Source: Pseudomonadota bacterium
GTDB lineage: Bacteria; Pseudomonadota; Alphaproteobacteria; UBA828; JAPUJA01
Assembly (NCBI GenBank): GCA_027296525.1
Contig: JAPUJA010000270.1
Span: 1 to 8,786, forward strand
DNA length: 8,786 bases
Direction of reading: 5' to 3'
A program made the position numbers and the translations under genes. Positions within the stretch are counted from its first letter, which is position 1; each line of letters opens with the position of its first letter. The notes under the pieces are model-generated. The model saw nothing but the letters and a program-made list of their open reading frames with translations. It had not been told where the DNA came from and did no database searches. This document shows, in pieces, positions 1 through 5,249 of this stretch.

Positions 1-413
1 AAGGCCCCGACCTCGACGCGCAGACGCGCGTTCTCCTGCTCGGTCACCGCCCCGGTCGCGGCGGCCTCGACCGCGTCGGACTCGACCGCGTCGGACTCGA
101 CCGCGTCGGGTGCGACCGTTGGCGACTCGGTCGATGGCGACTCGGTCGGGGGAAGCGCCGGCGCCTCCGTCTCCAGGCCGAGGAAGCGCGCCTCGCGCTC
201 GCCCAGGATCACGGGCCAAAGGCCGTAAAGCACGGCGCCCACGATCACCATCGCCAAGGCGAGGCCGACCCAAAGCGTGCCGTGCTTCTTCGATGGCGGC
301 GCGCTCGGGGGCGCCTCTCGGGTCACCGCTTCATCCGCCTTCTTGGCGGAGCGGCTCTTCCGCTTTCGCCCTTCGGTGTTCGACTTCGCGCCGGTCGCGC
401 GCCGTTCGGCCAT
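1..413 (-). CDS. mic60: Mic60/mitofilin-like inner-membrane protein (COG4223), N-terminal 137 residues, cut by window edge
   Basis: The gene starts at ATG 413-411 and runs off the left edge. The visible part has a basic Lys/Arg/Ala/Pro-rich N-terminus (residues 1-45), one hydrophobic membrane segment (about 46-68, core LWVGLALAMVIVGAVLYG), an acidic Pro/Thr/Ser/Glu-rich linker with pentapeptide repeats (about 82-118), and the start of a polar, probably helical stretch (TEQENARLRVEV). A basic cytoplasmic tail, one membrane helix and then a periplasmic coiled coil is the plan of alphaproteobacterial Mic60. Its usual place is directly after hemC and hemD, as here, 16 bases downstream of hemD. 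Members of the family are known to shape cristae or intracytoplasmic membranes. The C-terminal mitofilin domain is outside the window, so the call rests on architecture and gene order. A weak AAGG lies about 13 bases before the ATG. An unrelated single-pass coiled-coil protein is the main alternative. Confidence 0.78.
   Translation of the reverse strand, partial: MAERRATGAKSNTEGRKRKSRSAKKADEAVTREAPPSAPPSKKHGTLWVGLALAMVIVGAVLYGLWPVILGEREARFLGLETEAPALPPTESPSTESPTVAPDAVESDAVESDAVEAAATGAVTEQENARLRVEVGA
66..110 (-). repeat. 15-bp tandem repeat, three copies, inside mic60
   Basis: On the plus strand the unit ctcgaccgcgtcgga occurs at 66-80, 81-95 and 96-110; the last copy differs only in its final base. 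It is read in frame on the minus strand as DAVES-DAVES-DAVEA-type pentapeptides in the linker after the membrane helix. The near-perfect copies point to recent expansion by slippage. The whole-codon unit keeps the reading frame. Confidence 0.9.
121..150 (-). repeat. 15-bp tandem repeat, two copies, inside mic60
   Basis: ggcgactcggtcgat (121-135) is followed by ggcgactcggtcggg (136-150). On the minus strand this gives two PTESP/STESP-type pentapeptides in the same linker, ten bases from the three-copy array at 66-110. Both arrays have a five-codon period but different unit sequences, so they arose separately or have diverged. Confidence 0.75.
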
Positions 414-429
414 GACGTTCTATATTGCC

Positions 430-1212
430 TTAAAGGGACTCCAACGCGCGATCGACAGTCGCAAGGAGAGCGTCCTGCTCCGGGCGGGGCGCGATCCAGA
501 CCCGGCGCCAGGAAAGACCCTCGAGAGCTCCGGCCACGGCCGCGCTTAAACAGAAGGCGTGAATACGCGCACTCGCGCTCGCCAACCCCGCGCCGCGCAG
601 CAGACTAACAAAGGTGCCCGCGGAGCGGGGAGAGAAAAATAGCGCGAGATCGATCCCACCGCCCGCAAGCGCAGCGCGAAGCCCGGCGGAAAGCGCGCTC
701 GCGGCGCGCGCCTCGTAGAGCACCTGGCGGCGCATCGTAAAGCCCCGGGCCTCGAGCACGCCCCGGAGATCGCCCGCGAGGTCCGCGCCCGCGGCGTGAA
801 GCAGCGCGCCCTTGGCGGGATCGAGCGTGTCCGAGACGAGCCGTGCGAGCGCCGTGACGTCGCCCCCGGCCTCTTCGACCGTGCCGAAGCCCACCTCGCG
901 CGCGGCCCGGCCGCTCTCCCGCCCGACCGCGAAGACCGGGATGTCGCGGCGCTCGGTCGCCCGCGCCAATGCGCGAGCGCCGTTCGCCGAAGTCACGAGC
1001 ACGGCCTGCAAGCCTTCAAGCGCGATGCCGCCCTCGGGCGCATCACCCTCGGGTGCATCGCCCCCAGGCGCATCGCCCCCAAGCGCATCACCCTCAGGCG
1101 CGCGAGGCACGATCTCGAGCATGGGTTCGATGACGACCTTGAGACCCAAGCCTTCGAGCCCGCGCGCGAGCGTGCGGGCCTCGGGCTCTGGGCGCGTAAC
1201 CAACGCACGCAT
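430..1212 (-). CDS. hemD: Uroporphyrinogen-III synthase
   Basis: Cytoplasmic enzyme of 260 residues that closes linear hydroxymethylbilane, inverting ring D, to give uroporphyrinogen III, the precursor of heme, siroheme and cobalamin. Family features in order are MRALVTRPEPEA at the N-terminus, VLVTSANGAR (71-80), VFAVGRESGRAAREVGF (93-109), a central LLHAAGADLAGDL (137-149), LFFSPRSAGTF (191-201) and a C-terminal RPEQDALLATV. The family is divergent, but this series together with position after hemC is convincing. The start is ATG 1212-1210; a GAGGTG overlapping the hemC stop serves as ribosome site. An open frame continues upstream to 1464, but that would overlap hemC by about 245 bases and add no family sequence. 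An unusual Gly-Asp-Ala-Pro-Glu repeat at about residues 41-62 lies between the first motif and VLVTSANGAR, where homologues normally have a short loop. Confidence 0.93.
   Translation of the reverse strand: MRALVTRPEPEARTLARGLEGLGLKVVIEPMLEIVPRAPEGDALGGDAPGGDAPEGDAPEGGIALEGLQAVLVTSANGARALARATERRDIPVFAVGRESGRAAREVGFGTVEEAGGDVTALARLVSDTLDPAKGALLHAAGADLAGDLRGVLEARGFTMRRQVLYEARAASALSAGLRAALAGGGIDLALFFSPRSAGTFVSLLRGAGLASASARIHAFCLSAAVAGALEGLSWRRVWIAPRPEQDALLATVDRALESL
1031..1105 (-). repeat. 15-bp tandem repeat, about five copies, inside hemD
   Basis: Plus-strand units of 15 bases begin at 1031, 1046, 1061, 1076 and 1091. They follow the pattern ccctcgggcgcatca with one to four substitutions, and the fifth copy is degenerate at its end. 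Read on the minus strand they give repeated five-residue units of the type GDAPE/GDAPG/GDALG (residues about 41-60). The copies have drifted more than those in mic60, so this expansion is probably older. It adds about 20 residues to a surface loop. Confidence 0.9.
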
Positions 1213-1217
1213 CGGCC

Positions 1218-2153
1218 CTACACCTCGAAGAAACCTTCGCCCGCCTGACCCTTGAGCTCGAGACCGGCCTCGGCGCCGAGCCGCGCGCCCTCGTCGCGGG
1301 CGCCCTTCCGATGGGCCCGGTGATAGGCGCTCCCGTCGGGCTTGACGATGAGCGCGTCGAGCCGGATCTCGTCCGCGCCCTCGAGCCGGGCGAGCCCGGC
1401 GATGGGCGTCTTGCAGCTGCCGCCGAGCGCGGCCAGCAGGCTTCGTTCGGCGGCCACGCACCACCAGCTGTCGAGATCGTTCAAGGGCTCGAGATAGGCG
1501 GCGACCGGCCCGTCATGCGCCCGGCACTCGACGCCGATGGCGCCCTGGGCAACGGCGGGCAGCATCTCGTCGGGCTCGAGCACGGCGCTCGCCTCGGCTT
1601 CCAGGCCGAGCCGCTTGAGGCCCGCGAGCGCGAGCAGGGTCGCGTCCGCCACGCCGTCTTTGATCTTGCGGAGCCGCGTTTGCACATTGCCCCTTAAGCT
1701 GACGATCTCGAGATCCGGCCGGCGCAAGAGAAGCTGAGCCGCGCGCCGGGGCGAGGCGGTGCCAACGCGCGCGCCCTCGGGCAGATCGGCGAGCGCGCGC
1801 GCTTCGAGCGCGATCAAGGCGTCACGCGGGTCCTCGCGGGGCAGGATGCAGGGAACGGCCAAACCGTCGGGCAACCAGGCGAGCATGTCCTTCATCGAGT
1901 GCACCGCGATGTCGATGCGTTTCGCCAGCAGCGCCTCCTCGATCTCCTTGGTGAAGAGCCCCTTGCCGCCGAGCTCGGCGAGCGATTGTTCGCGCAGGCG
2001 ATCGCCGCTCGTCTTGATGACCTCGATGGTGATCGCGCCGTCTTCCTGGAGCTCGGGATGCGCGGCCCGAAGCCTCGCCTTGACCTCCTCGGCCTGGATC
2101 AGCGCGAGCGGGCTGCCACGGCTACCGATGCGAAGGAGCGGCCTGTCGGTCAT
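1218..2153 (-). CDS. hemC: Porphobilinogen deaminase (hydroxymethylbilane synthase)
   Basis: Cytoplasmic enzyme of 311 residues, normal family length, that joins four porphobilinogen molecules into hydroxymethylbilane on a covalently bound dipyrromethane cofactor. Visible features are LLRIGSRGSPLAL (6-18), the GGKGLFTKEIEEALL helix (62-76), DIAVHSMKD (81-89) with Lys88 and catalytic Asp89, VGTASPRRAAQL (130-141), LRGNVQTRL (153-161), and the cofactor site ERSLLAALGGSCKTPIA with Cys247, which fits the PROSITE-type family signature. The residue after KDM is Leu where homologues usually have Pro. The start is ATG 2153-2151; the best Shine-Dalgarno match, AAGGA, is about 14 bases upstream, which is long. 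It is the first gene of the minus-strand operon, and its TAG is only 5 bases from the hemD start. Confidence 0.98.
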   Translation of the reverse strand: MTDRPLLRIGSRGSPLALIQAEEVKARLRAAHPELQEDGAITIEVIKTSGDRLREQSLAELGGKGLFTKEIEEALLAKRIDIAVHSMKDMLAWLPDGLAVPCILPREDPRDALIALEARALADLPEGARVGTASPRRAAQLLLRRPDLEIVSLRGNVQTRLRKIKDGVADATLLALAGLKRLGLEAEASAVLEPDEMLPAVAQGAIGVECRAHDGPVAAYLEPLNDLDSWWCVAAERSLLAALGGSCKTPIAGLARLEGADEIRLDALIVKPDGSAYHRAHRKGARDEGARLGAEAGLELKGQAGEGFFEV

Positions 2154-2386
2154 GGGGGTTCTTGTTGTCCTTAAACGATTCAGGCCTGCGGGCCTCTTGT
2201 CGATCCGGCGGGCCCGATCGTGATGGCGCCAACGTGTCCTGGCTCAGGGGGGGCATATTAGTCCAGCCGCGAAGCGGGGCGAAGCCTCCCCCGCCTTGTA
2301 GCGCCCATCGATGAGCCCCGCTAGAGTGCCAACAGCCCGAGAGCGCCCGCCGAGCGATGCGGGCCGATCGGCCGGCGCGAGGCCCG
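2154..2386. promoter_or_regulatory. Divergent hemC / tsaD intergenic region
   Basis: The 233 bases between two divergent operons must hold both promoters. Towards hemC, the minus strand has TAATAT (complement of 2255-2260) with TTCGCC 17 bases upstream (complement of 2278-2283), a weak sigma-70 match. Towards tsaD, TTGTAG (2296-2301) and TAGAGT (2322-2327) are 20 bases apart, which is longer than ideal. A small hairpin (AGGCC 2182-2186, GGCCT 2191-2195) precedes the hemC ribosome site. A perfect 12-bp palindrome, GGCCGATCGGCC (2362-2373), lies 13 bases before the tsaD ATG. I see no gene here. The region's role is sure from gene order; the individual boxes are tentative. Confidence 0.5.
2201..2220. 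promoter_or_regulatory. Imperfect 20-bp palindrome upstream of hemC, possible operator
   Basis: CGATC (2201-2205) and GATCG (2216-2220) are inverted arms, and GGC (2207-2209) pairs with GCC (2212-2214). Eight of the ten symmetric base pairs match. It sits 48-67 bases upstream of the hemC ATG, downstream of the candidate minus-strand promoter, where a repressor site would be expected. It does not resemble an Irr/ICE or Fur box. In GC-rich DNA such symmetry can arise by chance. Confidence 0.25.
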
Positions 2387-3469
2387 ATGAAGATACTCGG
2401 AATCGAAACCTCCTGCGATGAGACGGCGGCCGCCGTCGTCACCGACGCCCGCGAGGTCCTCTCCGACCTGGTGCTCTCCCAGCTCGACGCCCACCGGCTC
2501 TTCGGCGGGGTCGTGCCCGAGATTGCGGCGCGCGCCCATATCGACCATCTCGACCGGCTGATCGCCGAGTCGATGGCCGAAGCCGGGCTCGGCTTCGAGG
2601 CGCTCGATGGGGTGGCGGCGACCGCCGGGCCCGGGCTGATCGGCGCGGTGATGGTCGGCCTCATGACGGGCAAGGCGATCGCGGCGGCCCGGGGCATCCC
2701 GCTCATCGCGGTCAACCACCTCGAAGGGCACGCGCTTTCGATCCGCCTGGTGGAAGAGCTCGCCTTCCCCTACCTGCTGCTTCTGGTCTCGGGCGGCCAC
2801 TGCCAGCTCCTCGCGGTTTTGGGCGTGGGGCGCTACCGCCGGCTCGGCACGACGATCGACGACGCGGTGGGCGAAGCCTTCGACAAGGCGGCGAAGCTCC
2901 TGGGCCTCGGCTTTCCAGGGGGCCCCGCCCTCGAGCGCGCCGCGCTGACGGGAAACCCCGTGCGCTTCGATCTGCCCCGGCCCTTGCTGGGACGCCCAGG
3001 CGCCGACTTCTCCTTCTCAGGGTTGAAGACCGCGCTCCGCCACAGGGTCGAGGAGCTGGTCGAGGAGCTGGGCGAGGCGGCTTTCGAGGACCCAACGCGC
3101 GCCGATCTCGCGGCCTCCTTCCAGGCCGCGGTCGGCGACGTCCTGATCGATCGCACGCGAAACGCGCTTCGGATGGTCGAGGGCCTCGGCTCGAACGCGC
3201 TCGTGGTCGCGGGCGGGGTCGCGGCCAACCGCTATTTGCGCGCGCGGCTCGAGGGTTTGAGTGCGGAACGGGCCGTTCGCCTGCTGCTGCCCCCGCTCAA
3301 GCTCTGCACCGACAACGCGGCGATGATCGCCTGGGCGGGCATCGAGCGCCTCGAAGCGGGCCTCACCGATCGCCTCGACGTCGCGCCCCGGGCGCGCTGG
3401 CCGCTCGACCCGGATGCCGAGGCGCCCCAAGGCGCCGGCGCCCCCGGGCGCCTGGGCGCGAAGGCGTGA
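2387..3469 (+). CDS. tsaD: tRNA N6-threonylcarbamoyladenosine transferase TsaD
   Basis: TsaD (formerly Gcp/YgjD) transfers the threonylcarbamoyl group from threonylcarbamoyl-AMP to A37 of ANN-decoding tRNAs, working in the cytoplasm with TsaB and TsaE. The 360-residue protein shows the full ASKHA-type kinase fold signature: MKILGIETSCDETAAAV (1-17), GGVVPEIAARAH (40-51), TAGPGLIGAVMVG (79-91), the metal-binding HLEGH with His111 and His115, LLVSGGHC (132-139), TIDDAVGEAFDKAAKLLGL (156-174), GGP (178-180), FSFSGLKTA (208-216), VVAGGVAANRYLR (273-285) and CTDNAAMIAW (307-316). I take ATG 2387 as start because the family begins at this point and GCGAGG precedes it. An in-frame ATG at 2357 would add ten residues with no family match. 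The tail after about residue 342 is Ala/Pro/Gly-rich. It heads the plus-strand cluster and ends 5 bases before gpsA. Confidence 0.97.
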   Translation: MKILGIETSCDETAAAVVTDAREVLSDLVLSQLDAHRLFGGVVPEIAARAHIDHLDRLIAESMAEAGLGFEALDGVAATAGPGLIGAVMVGLMTGKAIAAARGIPLIAVNHLEGHALSIRLVEELAFPYLLLLVSGGHCQLLAVLGVGRYRRLGTTIDDAVGEAFDKAAKLLGLGFPGGPALERAALTGNPVRFDLPRPLLGRPGADFSFSGLKTALRHRVEELVEELGEAAFEDPTRADLAASFQAAVGDVLIDRTRNALRMVEGLGSNALVVAGGVAANRYLRARLEGLSAERAVRLLLPPLKLCTDNAAMIAWAGIERLEAGLTDRLDVAPRARWPLDPDAEAPQGAGAPGRLGAKA

Positions 3470-3474
3470 CGGCC

Positions 3475-4497
3475 ATGGAAGAGGCCGGCATCATCGGCGC
3501 CGGCGCCTGGGGCACGGCGCTCGCCCAAATCCTCGCGCAAAACGGGCGAAGGGTCCGCATCTGGGCGCGCGAGGCGCATGTGGTGGAGGCGATCAATCGC
3601 GATCACGCGAACCCGCGCTTTCTTCCAGGCGTCCCGCTCGAGCCCGCGATCGAAGCGACCGGCGATCTCAAGGAAGCGGCAGCGGCCGAGGTTCTCCTCC
3701 TCGCGGTTCCCGCGCAGTATTTGCGCACCGTGCTCGAACGGATGAAAGCCGATATCGGCAAGAAAGTCTCCCTCGTCATCGCCGCCAAGGGGATCGAGCG
3801 GAAGAGCCAAAGACTCATGAGCGAGGTGGTGGCCGAAACCGTGCCCCACGCGCCGCTTGCCGTGCTCTCGGGCCCGACCTTCGCCGCCGAGGTCGCCCAC
3901 GGCCTGCCAACGGCGGTCACCCTCGCCTGCGCGGAGCTCGCGCTCGGCCGGCGCCTCGTCGCGTTCCTGGGCAGCCCGACCTTCCGCCCCTATCTGACCG
4001 ACGACGTGATCGGCGCGCAAACCGGCGGCGCGGTGAAGAACGTGCTCGCGATCGCCTGCGGCATCGCGACCGGCCGGGGCTTGGGCGAGAACGCGCGCGC
4101 GGCGCTCATTACCCGGGGCTTCGCCGAGATCGCGCGCCTCGGTCACGCCTTGGGCGCGCGCGACGCGACGCTCACGGGCCTCTCGGGCCTCGGTGATCTC
4201 GTGCTCACCTGCGGCGCGACGCAGTCGCGGAACTTCTCGCTTGGACAGGAGCTCGGAAAAGGCGAGAGCCTCAAGAACATCCTGGCCGCGCGCGACTCGG
4301 TCGCCGAAGGAGTCGCGACGGCGCCCGCCGTGGCGGCACTCGCGCGCCAACGGGAGGTCGAGATGCCGATCGTCGAAGCGACCAGTCGCATCCTGCATGA
4401 GGACGCCTCGATCGACGAGTCGATCAAGGCGCTGCTCGCGCGCCCCTTCACGGCCGAGACGGGCTTCGCGCTGGATCGCGGGCAAGCGCGCGACTAG
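3475..4497 (+). CDS. gpsA: NAD(P)-dependent glycerol-3-phosphate dehydrogenase
   Basis: Cytoplasmic enzyme of 340 residues that reduces dihydroxyacetone phosphate to sn-glycerol 3-phosphate, the backbone of membrane phospholipids. The N-terminal Rossmann motif is IGAGAWGTALA (7-17). Then come NPRFLPG (46-52), LLLAVPAQYLR (74-84), AAKGIE with Lys105, LSGPTFAAEVA (131-141), GGAVKNVLAIACGI (184-197) with catalytic Lys188, LSGLGDLVLTC (236-246) and SRNFSLGQELGKG (251-263). Length and motif spacing are normal. ATG 3475 is preferred: AAGG lies 10 bases upstream and the family begins just before GxGxxG. An in-frame GTG at 3466 overlapping the tsaD stop would add three residues and has no properly spaced ribosome site. 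Close spacing suggests transcription with tsaD. Confidence 0.97.
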   Translation: MEEAGIIGAGAWGTALAQILAQNGRRVRIWAREAHVVEAINRDHANPRFLPGVPLEPAIEATGDLKEAAAAEVLLLAVPAQYLRTVLERMKADIGKKVSLVIAAKGIERKSQRLMSEVVAETVPHAPLAVLSGPTFAAEVAHGLPTAVTLACAELALGRRLVAFLGSPTFRPYLTDDVIGAQTGGAVKNVLAIACGIATGRGLGENARAALITRGFAEIARLGHALGARDATLTGLSGLGDLVLTCGATQSRNFSLGQELGKGESLKNILAARDSVAEGVATAPAVAALARQREVEMPIVEATSRILHEDASIDESIKALLARPFTAETGFALDRGQARD

Positions 4498-4526
4498 ATT
4501 CGACGGCCGGGGAAAAAGGAGGGAAG

Positions 4527-4817
4527 ATGTATTTTATCCTGCATTGCGTCGACAAGCCGAATTCACTCGCGATTCGAAACGAGACGCGCGCCGCCCATCT
4601 CGACTATTTCGGGGCACAGGCGGCGAAGGTGAAGCTCGCGGGCCCGCTGCTCGACGACGATCACGCGACGCCCAAAGGATCGCTCCTGATCGTCGAGACG
4701 AAGGATCGCGCCGAGGCCGAAAGGCTCGCCGCGGGCGATCCCTACGATCAAGCCGGGCTGTTCGAGAGCGTGACCATCACCCCGTGGAAATGGGTGATCG
4801 GCCGGCCCGGCGCTTGA
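4527..4817 (+). CDS. YciI-like domain protein (YCII superfamily)
   Basis: This small cytoplasmic protein of 96 residues consists of a single YCII domain, a ferredoxin-like dimeric fold. Recognisable elements are MYFILHCVDKP at the start, the RAAHLDYF segment (21-28) with His24, AGPLLDDD (38-45), KGSLLIVE (50-57) and DPYDQAGLFESVTITPWKW (71-89). The biochemical role of most members is unknown; relatives include muconolactone-isomerase-like and dehydrochlorinase-like proteins, so no reaction can be assigned. It has the strongest ribosome site in the window, AAGGAGGG ending 3 bases before the ATG, suggesting high translation. It sits 29 bases after gpsA and 7 bases before the EVE gene, a neighbourhood I recognise from other Alphaproteobacteria. 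Confidence 0.93.
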   Translation: MYFILHCVDKPNSLAIRNETRAAHLDYFGAQAAKVKLAGPLLDDDHATPKGSLLIVETKDRAEAERLAAGDPYDQAGLFESVTITPWKWVIGRPGA

Positions 4818-4824
4818 GCGGGGC

Positions 4825-5240
4825 GTGGCGTATTGGCTCCTGAAGGCGGATCCCGAAACCGACTGGTCATGGAACCAGCAGGTCGAGGCCGGCACGACCT
4901 TCTGGGACGGGGTGCGCAATCACCAGGCCTCGAACAATCTCAAGCGGATGAAGCTCGGCGATCGCGCCTTCTTCTATCATTCGCAGAAGGGAAGCGCATC
5001 GTCGGCGTCGTGGAGATCGTCAGGGAATATTACCCCGACCACACCGACCCCGAGGGCAAGTTCGGCATGGTCGACGTGAAGACCCTAATGGGCGTGAAGA
5101 CGCCGGTGACCTTGGCCCAGATCAAGGGTGACGAGCGGCTCGCCCATCTCGCGCTCGTGCGCCAATCGCGCCTCTCGGTCATGCCCATCGACCCCCCTTC
5201 CTGGAAGCTGCTTTGTGAGATGGCGGGAATCACGACCTAA
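4825..5240 (+). pseudogene. EVE-domain protein, split by a -1 frameshift near 4984-4991
   Basis: The EVE domain is a PUA-like fold; characterised members bind modified bases in DNA or RNA, but the substrate of this housekeeping group is uncertain. From GTG 4825 the frame reads MAYWLLKADPETDWSWNQQV, FWDGVRNHQASNNLKRMKLG and DRAFFYHSQ, a classic EVE start. It then loses similarity and stops at 5079. Similarity resumes one frame back with EGKRIVGVVEIVREYYPDHT, FGMVDVK and LALVRQSRLSVMPI, to TAA 5238-5240. Restoring one base in cagaaggg (for example caggaaggg) gives a continuous protein of 138 residues, the usual length. Both halves are otherwise intact, so this is either a sequencing error or a very recent mutation. 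The tryptophans and the NHQA segment that help form the binding pocket are all in the first half. It lies 7 bases after the YciI-like gene and 9 before the transporter. Confidence 0.88.
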
Positions 5241-5249
5241 AGGACTTCG

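Noticed and set aside
1031..1105. CRISPR array or regulatory iteron
   Set aside because: Units are contiguous with no spacers, have an exact five-codon period and are read in frame within hemD, so they are a coding repeat.
430..1464. Longer N-terminal extension of HemD reaching back to 1464
   Set aside because: It would overlap hemC by about 245 bases. The extra residues are an Arg/Ala-rich frame shadow, and the family begins at MRALVTRPEPEA (ATG 1212).
3466..3474. GTG 3466 as the gpsA start, overlapping the tsaD stop
   Set aside because: AAGG is only one base away from GTG but 10 bases from ATG 3475, and the family starts with a short stretch before GAGAWG.
3232..4485. 417-residue open frame on the minus strand across tsaD and gpsA
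   Set aside because: It is antisense to two clear enzymes and has the Arg/Asp/His/Ala-rich composition of a GC-rich frame shadow with no family motif.
4984..4994. Programmed -1 ribosomal frameshift in the EVE gene
   Set aside because: The site cag aag gga does not form an X XXY YYZ slippery heptamer, I see no strong downstream hairpin, and EVE genes are not known to use recoding. A one-base deletion is simpler.
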